From Bradyrhizobium sp. YR681 (GTDB lineage: Bacteria; Pseudomonadota; Alphaproteobacteria; Rhizobiales; Xanthobacteraceae), in NCBI RefSeq assembly GCF_000282615.1, contig NZ_AKIY01000190.1, forward strand, positions 1 through 52,311: a stretch of DNA of 52,311 bases, written 5' to 3'. This document shows, piece after piece, positions 45,493-52,311 of this stretch. Position 1 is the first letter of the stretch. The number at the start of each line of letters is the position of its first letter. Under the pieces are notes generated by a model. The model made no database searches. It had not been told where the DNA came from and saw only the letters and a program-made list of their open reading frames with translations. A program made the position numbers and the translations under genes.

Positions 45493-46545
45493 ATGCCATT
45501 CGTTGAACGGGTTTTTTCGGGCGTCCAGCCGACCGGCAATCTGCACCTCGGCAATTACCTCGGCGCGATCGTCAACTTCGTGAAGATGCAGGACACCCAC
45601 AACTGCATCTATTGCGTCGTCGACATGCACGCGATCACGCAGGGCGTGGACGTCTGGGGCGGACCGGCCGAGCTCGCGCGCAATACCCGCGAGGTGACCG
45701 CGGCGTTCATCGCCAGCGGCATCGATCCGAACAAGCACATCGTATTCAACCAGAGCCAGGTCTCCGGCCACGCCGAGCTCGCCTGGATCTTCAACTGCGT
45801 CGCGCGCATGGGCTGGCTCGGCCGCATGACCCAGTTCAAGGAGAAGGCCGGCAAGGACCGCGAGAACGCCTCGGTCGGGCTGTTCGACTATCCCGTGCTG
45901 ATGGCCGCCGACATCCTGCTGTACCGCGCCACCCATGTTCCGGTCGGCGAGGACCAGAAGCAGCATCTCGAGCTCTCGCGCGACATCGCGCAGAAGTTCA
46001 ACAACGACTTCGCCGATTCCATTCGCGCGCAAGGCGCCAATGACGGCCTGTTCTTCCCGCTGCCGGAACCGCTGATCACGGGACCGGCGACGCGCGTGAT
46101 GAGCCTGCGCGACGGCACCAAGAAGATGTCGAAGTCGGATGCCTCGGACAATTCCCGCATCAACCTCACCGACGATGCCGACACCATCGCGCAGAAGATC
46201 CGCAAGGCGAAGACCGATCCGGAACCGCTGCCATCAGAGGAAAAGGGCCTGGAAGCGCGGCCCGAAGCCGACAATCTCGTCGGCATCTTCGCCGCGCTCT
46301 CCGGCCGCCCCAAGGCGGACGTGCTCAGGGAATTCGGCGGCGGACAGTTCTCCAGCTTCAAGAACGCGCTGGCGGAGCTGTGCGTGACGAAACTCGCGCC
46401 GATCGCCGACGAGATGAAGCGCCTCGTCGCCGACCCCGGCCATATCGACGCAATCCTGAACGACGGTTCCGACCGGGCCCGCGCCATCGCCGACGAGACC
46501 ATGAAGCTCTCGAAGGACATCGTCGGGTTCATTCGTCGGCGCTGA
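45493..46545 (+). CDS. trpS: Tryptophanyl-tRNA synthetase
   Basis: This class I aminoacyl-tRNA synthetase charges tRNA-Trp with tryptophan. The 350-residue protein has the ATP-binding HIGH-like motif within [18 protein letters not shown] (residues 9-26), the tryptophan pocket region [20 protein letters not shown] near 134 and the KMSKS loop in [14 protein letters not shown] near 205. Length and motif spacing are normal. The ATG at 45493 is preceded by GGGAACACTTGCC. The gene follows murJ closely and is followed by a universal stress protein gene on the same strand, which may form one transcript. Confidence 0.97.
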   Translation: MPFVERVFSGVQPTGNLHLGNYLGAIVNFVKMQDTHNCIYCVVDMHAITQGVDVWGGPAELARNTREVTAAFIASGIDPNKHIVFNQSQVSGHAELAWIFNCVARMGWLGRMTQFKEKAGKDRENASVGLFDYPVLMAADILLYRATHVPVGEDQKQHLELSRDIAQKFNNDFADSIRAQGANDGLFFPLPEPLITGPATRVMSLRDGTKKMSKSDASDNSRINLTDDADTIAQKIRKAKTDPEPLPSEEKGLEARPEADNLVGIFAALSGRPKADVLREFGGGQFSSFKNALAELCVTKLAPIADEMKRLVADPGHIDAILNDGSDRARAIADETMKLSKDIVGFIRRR

Positions 46546-46652
46546 TCGTTGCGTTCGCGAACCGGCCTGCGCGACGGCGCAGGCTGACGTGCCCTCTCCC
46601 AAATGCAGAGAGAGTGTGGCAGCATGCCGCCCGTGCACATTCCGGGACATGC

Positions 46653-47147
46653 ATGACCAGCAAGCGACTTTGCTTCGAGCCGGGTCACAAGCCCAAATGC
46701 CTCGTCATCGTCGACGACACCGCCGAATGGGATCGCGCGGTGTATTACGCCAGCCGCTGGGCGATCCGCGCCGGCGGCGGCGTGGTGATGCTGCGCATCA
46801 TCGAGCCCGAGCAGCAGACCCAGGAATGGCTCGGTGTGGCCGACATCATGCGCGCCGAAGCGCAGGAAGCGGCCGAGGCCGCGCTCGACCGCGCCGCCGG
46901 CCGTGCCAACGGCATCGCGGCGATCACGCCGGAGCGGGTGATCCGCGAAGGCGCGGCGATGGAACAGCTGCTGGCCGTGATCGACGAAGATCCTGATATC
47001 GCCATGCTGGTGATCGCCGCCAATCCAGGCGCGGAGGGACCGGGACCGCTGGTCTCGCTGCTCGCGCATGCGCTGGGCTCGTTCCCGGTGCCGGTGACGA
47101 TCATCTCGGGCGCACTGAGCGATGAAAGCGTGGATTCGCTGTCGTAG
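46653..47147 (+). CDS. Universal stress protein family protein
   Basis: This 164-residue cytoplasmic protein has the UspA Rossmann-like fold. The first strand is in KCLVIVDDTAEWDRAVYYAS (residues 14-33), the nucleotide-side loop in VIAANPGAEGPGPLVSLLAH near 125, and the last strand in FPVPVTIISG. The glycine-rich G-2x-G-9x-G-S/T ATP motif is only partly kept (GAEGPGPLVS), so ATP binding is uncertain. The ATG at 46653 gives a normal-length protein; the frame is open further upstream without homology. It follows trpS by 107 bases on the same strand. Confidence 0.85.
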   Translation: MTSKRLCFEPGHKPKCLVIVDDTAEWDRAVYYASRWAIRAGGGVVMLRIIEPEQQTQEWLGVADIMRAEAQEAAEAALDRAAGRANGIAAITPERVIREGAAMEQLLAVIDEDPDIAMLVIAANPGAEGPGPLVSLLAHALGSFPVPVTIISGALSDESVDSLS

Positions 47148-47168
47148 GCGTGCAGCCAGCCAGATATT

Positions 47169-47255
47169 CGTCATGCCCGGACCTGTCCCGGGCATCCACG
47201 TTCCTGGCGCCGCGAAGCAAGGCGTGGATGGCCGGGACAAGCCCGGCCATAACGG
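47169..47255. repeat. Palindromic intergenic repeat, family F
   Basis: The arms CGTCATGCCCGG ... GGCATCCACG and CGTGGATGGCCGGGACAAG ... CCGGCCATAACG pair imperfectly. Only one copy is seen in the window. It lies 21 bases after the stress protein gene. Confidence 0.78.
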
Positions 47256-47396
47256 CGCAGAGGCTTTTTGGGCACCCTAACCCGCTGATATAACAACGAA
47301 ACGCCCTCCCCACCCCTTGATCGTGCGTTCCCCGTCGCCATCTGCTACTGGATAGCTTACGCGCCGGCCTTGAACCGGCGACGTCTGGAGAAAACC

Positions 47397-47966
47397 ATGT
47401 TCATTCAAACCGAAGCCACCCCCAATCCCGCCACGCTGAAATTCATTCCCGGCCGCGTCGTCGTCGATGGCGGCCCGATGGAGTTTGCGAACCGCGAATC
47501 GGCCGCGCGTTCGCCGCTGGCGGAAAAGCTGTTCGACGTGCCCGGCGTCACCGGCGTGTTCTACGGATCGGATTTCATCACCGTGACCAAGGCCGACGGT
47601 GAATGGCAGCAGCTCAAGCCCGCGATCCTCGGCGCCATCATGGAGCACTACATGTCCGGCGCGCCGCTGCTCGCCGATGGCGCGGCTCCGGGCGATGCCG
47701 ATCTCGACGACGAGGACGAGTTCTTCGACGAGTCCGATGCCGAGACGGTCGACATGATCAAGGATCTGATCGAGACCCGCGTGCGTCCGGCCGTCGCCAA
47801 TGACGGCGGCGACATCACCTTCCGCGGCTTCAAGGACGGCATCGTCTATCTCAACATGAAGGGCTCATGCGCCGGCTGCCCGTCATCGACCGCGACGCTC
47901 CAGCACGGCATCCAGAATCTGCTGAAGCACTTCGTGCCGGATGTGGTCGAAGTCCGGCCGATGTAG
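47397..47966 (+). CDS. NifU-family Fe-S cluster scaffold (Nfu type)
   Basis: This 189-residue protein carries iron-sulfur clusters to target enzymes. The N-terminal Nfu domain (MFIQTEATPNPATLKFIPGR to about residue 87) is followed by an acidic linker (DDEDEFFDESDAETVD). The C-terminal NifU domain has the cluster-binding CxxC in GSCAGCPSSTATL near 158. This is the common alphaproteobacterial and mitochondrial NFU1 layout. The ATG at 47397 follows CTGGAGAAAACC, a strong ribosome site. It is separate from any nitrogen-fixation cluster here, so a housekeeping role is likely. A family C repeat follows. Confidence 0.94.
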   Translation: MFIQTEATPNPATLKFIPGRVVVDGGPMEFANRESAARSPLAEKLFDVPGVTGVFYGSDFITVTKADGEWQQLKPAILGAIMEHYMSGAPLLADGAAPGDADLDDEDEFFDESDAETVDMIKDLIETRVRPAVANDGGDITFRGFKDGIVYLNMKGSCAGCPSSTATLQHGIQNLLKHFVPDVVEVRPM

Positions 47967-47975
47967 GCGAGGTGC

Positions 47976-48066
47976 CGTAGGGTGGGCAAAGCGAAGCGTG
48001 CCCACGTCTCTGCCATAAGATAATGGTGGTGGGCACGGCGCAGATGCGCCTTTGCCCACCCTACGA
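47976..48066. repeat. Palindromic intergenic repeat, family C, copy 2
   Basis: CGTAGGGTGGGCAAAG and CTTTGCCCACCCTACG form the outer arms, with inner CGTGCCCAC / GTGGGCACG. It matches 23248-23342 closely at the arms, while the loop differs. It lies between convergent genes. Confidence 0.9.
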
Positions 48067-48081
48067 GACTACGACATCTTC

Positions 48082-49767
48082 CTACGCCGCCTGACCGATG
48101 CTCGCGGCCTCTTCCGCCGCCTTGCGCATGCTCGCCGACATCTCGTTGGTGACGGTGCTCTGCTCCTCGACCGCGGCGGCCGTTGACGACACATATTCGC
48201 TGACGCCCTCGATCGCGCCCCGGATCGCTCCCAGCGCGGAGACCACGTCGACCGAGATGCCGTTGAGATTGCCGATCTCCTGCTCGATCCGGTCGGCCGC
48301 CTGCTTGGCCTGATTGGCAAGGTTCTTCACTTCCGACGCCACCACGGCAAAGCCGCGACCGGCCTCGCCGGCGCGCGCGGACTCGATGGTGGCATTCAGC
48401 GCCAGCAGATTGATCTGGCCGGTGATGTTGCCGATGAGCTGCACGATCATGCTCATCGACTCCGCCGCCTGCGTCAGCCGCTGCGCCTGCTGGTCCGCCG
48501 CCTCGACCCGATCGACCGCGGTCGATGCGGTCTCGCGCGAGCGCGTCATCGCTTCCGCGATCTCTCGCACCGAGGCGTTGAGCTCCTCGGCTCCGGCAGC
48601 GACCGACTCCATCATGTCGCGCACCTTCTCGCTGCGCTTGCGCGCGATCACCTGGGCGGTGGTGTCGGAGGCGTACTTCACGACCTTGAACGGCTTGCCG
48701 TTGAGATCGCGGATCGGATTGTAGGAGGCCTGGATGAAGACCTGCCGCCCGCCCTTGCCGATACGCTGATATTCGCCGGACTGGAATTCACCGGCGTTCA
48801 GCCTGGCCCAGAAGGCGCGATAGGCTTCGCCGTCGCGCTCATCGGCGCCCACGAACATGCTGTGATGCCTGCCGACGATCTCAGGCAGCGTATAGCCGAG
48901 CGCGCCGAGGAAGTTCTCGTTGGCGGTCAGGACCTTGCCGTCCATGTCGAACTCGATCACGGCCTGCGACTTGCCGATCGCCTCGATCTGCCCGGCAAAA
49001 TTCGCATTCGACAGCTTTTGCGCGCTGATGTCGGTGGCGAACTTCACCACCTTGAACGGCTTGCCGGCGTCGTCGAGGATCGGATTGTAGGAGGCGAGAA
49101 TCCAGACTTCTTTCCCACCCTTGCCGAAACGCTTGTACTCGGCCGACTGGAATTCGCCGCGGGCGAGCTTCGCCCAGAACGCGCGGTAGGCCGCGCTGTC
49201 ACGCTCGCCCGCACCGACGAACATGCCGTGATGCCGGCCCTGGATCTCGTCGAGCCGATAGCCCATCACACCCAGGAAGTTTTCGTTGGCGGTGATGATG
49301 GTGCCATCGAGATTGAATTCGATCACCGCCTGCGCGCGGCCGATCGCGGAAATCTTTCCGGCATCTTCCAGACTGCGGATCTTGCGCGCCGTGATGTCGG
49401 TCGCGAACTTGATGACCTTGACCGGCTTGCCTGCCTCGTCGATGATCGGATTGTAGGACGCCTGGATCCAGATCTCGCGGCCGCCCTTGCCAAGGCGCTT
49501 GTATTCCGCGGATTGATATTCGCCGCGGGCAAGCTTCGCCCAGAACTCGCGGTAGGCCGCGCTATCCCGCTCCTCCGGCACCACGAACATGCTGTGGTGC
49601 TTGCCCTTGATCTCGTCGAGCCGATAACCGATCGCATCCAGAAAATTCTGGTTGGCCGTGACGATGGTGCCATCGAGATTGAATTCGATGACCGCCTGCG
49701 ACTTCGACAGAGCGCTGACCTGAGCCATAGCTTCGCGAGCCGAAGAACCGCTTCGCCAAAAAGACAT
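48082..49767 (-). CDS. Soluble methyl-accepting chemotaxis protein with three PAS domains
   Basis: This 561-residue receptor has no membrane span and should be cytoplasmic. Three PAS domains in tandem (about residues 18-130, 140-252 and 262-375) each contain an EFNLDGTI- or [12 protein letters not shown] start, a YR/YTLxEI segment and the repeated phrase [12 protein letters not shown] or a close variant. The signalling domain (about 376-561) has the hairpin tip [20 protein letters not shown] near 445, which binds CheA and CheW. The PAS domains may bind haem, flavin or a metabolite and sense redox or energy state, as in Aer; no specific ligand residue is clear. PAS 1 and 2 share long identical DNA stretches. 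GGAAAGG precedes the ATG. Confidence 0.92.
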   Translation of the reverse strand: MSFWRSGSSAREAMAQVSALSKSQAVIEFNLDGTIVTANQNFLDAIGYRLDEIKGKHHSMFVVPEERDSAAYREFWAKLARGEYQSAEYKRLGKGGREIWIQASYNPIIDEAGKPVKVIKFATDITARKIRSLEDAGKISAIGRAQAVIEFNLDGTIITANENFLGVMGYRLDEIQGRHHGMFVGAGERDSAAYRAFWAKLARGEFQSAEYKRFGKGGKEVWILASYNPILDDAGKPFKVVKFATDISAQKLSNANFAGQIEAIGKSQAVIEFDMDGKVLTANENFLGALGYTLPEIVGRHHSMFVGADERDGEAYRAFWARLNAGEFQSGEYQRIGKGGRQVFIQASYNPIRDLNGKPFKVVKYASDTTAQVIARKRSEKVRDMMESVAAGAEELNASVREIAEAMTRSRETASTAVDRVEAADQQAQRLTQAAESMSMIVQLIGNITGQINLLALNATIESARAGEAGRGFAVVASEVKNLANQAKQAADRIEQEIGNLNGISVDVVSALGAIRGAIEGVSEYVSSTAAAVEEQSTVTNEMSASMRKAAEEAASIGQAA

Positions 49768-50072
49768 AAAAGAAACCTTTCCAAAGGACCGGAAGATGCG
49801 CGGATCGACCGCGCGGATGTTTCGTTCTGGTCGTCGCTAACGTGCCTTCCGCGCTTGAAAGGTGTCTGATGATTGCTAATCGTTCCTTAAAATTTAAACA
49901 TTTCAAATAGTTAGATAACTCATAAGTTGCAAATTGATGCATCTGCTTCAAAAGGGGGCACGAAGATTTTTGCAAGTTCCCGCTCACGTAGAATTACGGG
50001 GCAGATCGTGCGCCTGTCGAGAAATCAAACTTGGACTGGTTCAACCGCGTCGGAACCGACTAAGCTGATTCG
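49768..50072. promoter_or_regulatory. AT-rich divergent control region
   Basis: This gap lies between the divergent chemotaxis receptor and tsaB genes. Bases 49872-49945 are strikingly AT-rich for this chromosome (TTCCTTAAAATTTAAACATT, then TAGTTAGATAACTCATAAG), a likely promoter or UP-element region. No gene or repeat of the families above is seen. Confidence 0.5.
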
Positions 50073-50765
50073 ATGCTGATCCTTGCCATCGATACCGCGC
50101 TGGAGGCGTGCGCGGCCGCCGTTCTCGACACCGACGCCGGCGAGCTCCTCGCACAGGAAACGCTGCTCATGAAGCGCGGTCACGCCGAAGCGCTGATGCC
50201 GATGATCGCGCGCGTGATGCAATCGGCCAATCTCGCCTTCACTTCGCTCGACCGCATCGCCGTCACCGTCGGGCCCGGAAGTTTCACCGGCCTGCGCGTC
50301 GGCATTTCGGCCGCACGCGGCCTTGCGCTCGCGGCCAAGCGCCCCGCCGTCGGTTTGACGACGCTATCCGCCTATGCCGCCACCGTCGTCGGCCAGAGCG
50401 GAACGGCGCCGGTGATCTCGGCGATCGATGCGCGGCACGACCACGTCTATTTCCAGATCGTCGCCGGCGACGGCAGCCAGTTGGTGCGACCGGGCGTCGC
50501 CCCCATCGACGAGGCGATCGCGGCCTCGCGGTTCGGCGCGCCGCATCTGGTCGGCAATGCCGCGAAAATCCTCGCCGATCGCTGGCCGAAGGATGGACCG
50601 CAGCCCATTGCAGTCGACGCTCGGCCGGCGCCTGACATCAGCTGGGTCGCATGGCTTGGCGCGGCGGCCAACCCTGACACCACGCCGGCGCGGCCGTTCT
50701 ATCTGAAGGCGCCCGACGCAAAGCCGGCCGCATTGCCGCCGCTGGCACAAGCCGCCAGCTCATGA
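50073..50765 (+). CDS. tsaB: tRNA threonylcarbamoyladenosine biosynthesis protein TsaB
   Basis: TsaB is the scaffold partner of TsaD and TsaE in making t6A at position 37 of ANN-reading tRNAs. The 230-residue protein has the ASKHA-type start LILAIDTALEACAAAVLD, then LMPMIARVMQSANLAFTSLD near residue 47 and the signature VTVGPGSFTGLRVGISAARG near 65. The ATG at 50073 is the first start after the AT-rich region. The stop overlaps the rimI ATG by four bases (ATGA), giving the common tsaB-rimI pair, followed by fur. Length is normal and no residue is obviously missing. Confidence 0.94.
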   Translation: MLILAIDTALEACAAAVLDTDAGELLAQETLLMKRGHAEALMPMIARVMQSANLAFTSLDRIAVTVGPGSFTGLRVGISAARGLALAAKRPAVGLTTLSAYAATVVGQSGTAPVISAIDARHDHVYFQIVAGDGSQLVRPGVAPIDEAIAASRFGAPHLVGNAAKILADRWPKDGPQPIAVDARPAPDISWVAWLGAAANPDTTPARPFYLKAPDAKPAALPPLAQAASS

Positions 50766-51247
50766 TGAGATGGTTTTCGGAATGGTGGCGCGGCGGCACG
50801 GCCGCCGTCGAGCCCGCCTCCACGCGCGACGCCGCGCGGCTCGCGCAGCTTCACGGCGCCTCCTTCGCGCACGGCTGGGGCGAAAGCGAATTCGAGAGCA
50901 TGATGAGCGAGCGCAACACGCTGGTGCAGCGGTTGCGCCTCGGCCGCAAGACGATCGGCTTTGCCGTGTCGCGGATCGGCGCGGACGAAGCGGAAATCCT
51001 CTCGATCGCGGTCGACCAGGCCCATCGCGGCCGCGGCCTCTCCCGCACGCTGCTGATGACCCATCTCGGCCACCTCGCAGGGCGCGGCGTCCGCACGATC
51101 TTTCTTGAAGTCGAGGAGAATAACCAGCCGGCGCGACGGCTCTACGATCGGGCCGGATTCATGGTGGTCGGACGCCGCGAACGCTACTATAAGCAGCCGA
51201 ACGGGGACCAATTGAACGCCCTTCTGATGCGACGTGACTTGTCGTAA
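50762..51247 (+). CDS. rimI: Ribosomal-protein-alanine N-acetyltransferase RimI
   Basis: This 161-residue GNAT acetyltransferase in the family acetylates the N-terminal alanine of ribosomal protein S18. The acetyl-CoA loop is in LSIAVDQAHRGRGLSRTLLM near residues 80-100 (Q/RxxGxG/A variant HRGRGLS). It is followed by IFLEVEENNQPARRLYDRAG near 117, where Asn and Tyr are typical RimI residues. The ATG overlaps the tsaB stop, so the two are coupled. In alphaproteobacteria this protein is often simply called a GNAT acetyltransferase, and a wider target range is possible. Confidence 0.9.
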   Translation: MMRWFSEWWRGGTAAVEPASTRDAARLAQLHGASFAHGWGESEFESMMSERNTLVQRLRLGRKTIGFAVSRIGADEAEILSIAVDQAHRGRGLSRTLLMTHLGHLAGRGVRTIFLEVEENNQPARRLYDRAGFMVVGRRERYYKQPNGDQLNALLMRRDLS

Positions 51248-51286
51248 TATTGATGGCAGAAGGCGCCCCCGTCAGGCAGACAACAC

Positions 51287-51742
51287 ATGACTGGACTTAA
51301 AGCTTCCGCCGCATCCAAGGCCTCCGGTATCGAGGCGCGCTGTGCCGCCACCGGCATGCGCATGACCGAGCAGCGCCGCGTCATCGCGCGCGTGCTGGCG
51401 GAGGCGGTCGATCATCCCGATGTCGAGGAATTGTACCGGCGCTGCGTTGCCGTCGACGACAAGATCTCGATCTCGACCGTGTATCGCACCGTCAAGCTGT
51501 TCGAGGATGCGGGCATCATCGAACGCCATGATTTCCGCGAGGGCCGCGCGCGCTACGAGACGATGCGCGACAGCCATCACGACCACCTCATCAATCTGCG
51601 CGACGGCACGGTGATCGAGTTCACCTCCGAGGAGATCGAGAAGCTGCAGGCTGAGATCGCGCGCAAGCTCGGCTACAAGCTGGTCGACCACCGGCTCGAG
51701 CTCTATTGCGTCCCGCTCGACGACGACAAGCCGACCTCTTAA
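51287..51742 (+). CDS. fur: Fur-family metal-responsive regulator (Fur/Mur type)
   Basis: This 151-residue cytoplasmic repressor has the winged-helix DNA-binding domain (RMTEQRRVIARVLAEAVDHP to TVYRTVKLFEDAGIIERHDF, about residues 23-85). The metal-binding and dimer domain follows, with SHHDHLINLRDG near 98. The CxxC that holds structural zinc in E. coli Fur is absent: the matching place reads NLRD. As I recall the Bradyrhizobium literature, the homologue at this locus responds to manganese (Mur) and controls the manganese transporter and irr, while Irr handles iron. The gene is not Irr itself, which has a different N-terminus. It follows rimI by 39 bases and probably belongs to the tsaB-rimI transcript. 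Confidence 0.93.
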   Translation: MTGLKASAASKASGIEARCAATGMRMTEQRRVIARVLAEAVDHPDVEELYRRCVAVDDKISISTVYRTVKLFEDAGIIERHDFREGRARYETMRDSHHDHLINLRDGTVIEFTSEEIEKLQAEIARKLGYKLVDHRLELYCVPLDDDKPTS

Positions 51743-51747
51743 GTCTA

Positions 51748-52311
51748 GTGCCCATCGATCTCATCATCTTCGATTGCGACGGCGTGCTCGTGGACAGCGA
51801 GGTGATCTCCTGTCGTGCGCATGCGGATGTGCTGACGCGGCACGGTTATCCAATCACATCCGAGCAGGTGCTGGTGCGCTTCCTCGGCGTATCCGAGAAA
51901 GATGCGCGACGGATGGTCGAGCAGGAAATCGGCCGCAGCCTCCCCGACGATCTGGAGAGCCAGGTGAACGCGGCGACGCTGCAATTCTACGCCAGCGATC
52001 TGCAGCCGATCACCCATGTGGCGGCAGCGATCGCCGCGATCGATTTGCCCAAATGCGTTGCCTCGAGCGGCACACCGGAAAAGATCCATCACGGCCTGAC
52101 ATGCGCCGGGCTCTATGACCTGCTCGCCCCGAACATCTTTTCGGCAAGCCAGGTCGCGCGCGGCAAGCCTGCGCCCGATCTGTTTCTGTTTGCCGCCGGG
52201 CAGATGAAGGCCGCACCGGAACGCTGCGTCGTGATCGAGGACAGCGTGCCCGGCGTAACCGGCGCGCACGCCGCCGGGATGACCGTGCTGGGCTTTCACG
52301 GCGGCAGCCAC
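51748..52311 (+). CDS. HAD-superfamily hydrolase, subfamily IA (partial, cut by the window end)
   Basis: The frame starts with GTG six bases after the fur stop and runs off the window, giving 188 residues. The four HAD motifs are visible: I, IIFDCDGVLVDSE (nucleophile Asp near residue 9 and Asp at +2); II, CVASSGTP near 109; III, Lys in ARGKPAPDLF near 144; and IV, CVVIEDSVPGVTGAHAAG near 163. The helical cap between motifs I and II marks the phosphoglycolate phosphatase / beta-phosphoglucomutase group. The substrate is probably a small sugar phosphate or similar phosphoester. About 30-40 residues are likely missing at the C-terminus. It is probably co-transcribed with fur. Confidence 0.88.
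   Translation, partial: MPIDLIIFDCDGVLVDSEVISCRAHADVLTRHGYPITSEQVLVRFLGVSEKDARRMVEQEIGRSLPDDLESQVNAATLQFYASDLQPITHVAAAIAAIDLPKCVASSGTPEKIHHGLTCAGLYDLLAPNIFSASQVARGKPAPDLFLFAAGQMKAAPERCVVIEDSVPGVTGAHAAGMTVLGFHGGSH

Overview
This window reads as a piece of the main chromosome of an alphaproteobacterium of the Bradyrhizobium group. The evidence is high GC, the rpsT - dnaA - dnaN - recF - gyrB - murA gene order, a Fur/Mur protein of the Bradyrhizobium type, a GANTC-rich region upstream of dnaA, and many palindromic intergenic repeats typical of large rhizobial genomes. No plasmid, phage, rRNA or tRNA gene was recognised.

Layout. 1-7.7 kb: a two-subunit periplasmic molybdenum hydroxylase on the minus strand, whose large subunit carries a -1 frameshift; an alpha/beta hydrolase; a small secreted protein; a dienelactone hydrolase; an orphan Wza-like export lipoprotein; msrA; and a small membrane protein. 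7.8-13 kb: rpsT with a clear promoter and terminator, a 1.2-kb non-coding region with near-consensus DnaA boxes and clustered GANTC sites, then dnaA and dnaN. 12.5-13.05 kb: a DUF559 nuclease-like gene sits exactly between the arms of a palindromic intergenic repeat, splitting dnaN from recF. 13.07-23.3 kb: recF, three tandem paralogues of an unnamed exported family, gyrB, a membrane protein and murA, whose catalytic Cys is replaced by Asp. 23.4-33.6 kb: an overlapping operon of MATE exporter, DUF2867 protein and DsbA-fold isomerase; a FUSC transporter; an MmgE/PrpD protein; a serine hydrolase with a membrane-bound AraC regulator; pirin; and a long-form purC. 34-43.8 kb: a SulP-STAS-cNMP transporter, a sensor kinase translationally coupled to a periplasmic binding protein, succinate-semialdehyde dehydrogenase, a second serine hydrolase and an adenosine-kinase-like PfkB protein. 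43.9-52.3 kb: murJ, trpS, a universal stress protein, an Nfu iron-sulfur scaffold, a soluble triple-PAS chemotaxis receptor, tsaB-rimI-fur and the start of a HAD phosphatase.

How the genes relate. The core genes cover replication initiation (dnaA, dnaN, recF, gyrB), envelope synthesis (murA, murJ), translation (rpsT, trpS, tsaB, rimI) and metal or Fe-S homeostasis (nfu, fur/mur). Between them lie accessory cassettes and at least seven families of palindromic repeats, nearly all in the gaps between genes.

The observations most worth following are the repeat element with a nuclease gene in its loop (12552-13043), the three-gene exported paralogue family between recF and gyrB, the kinase plus binding-protein pair (36237-38872), and the Asp-type MurA.
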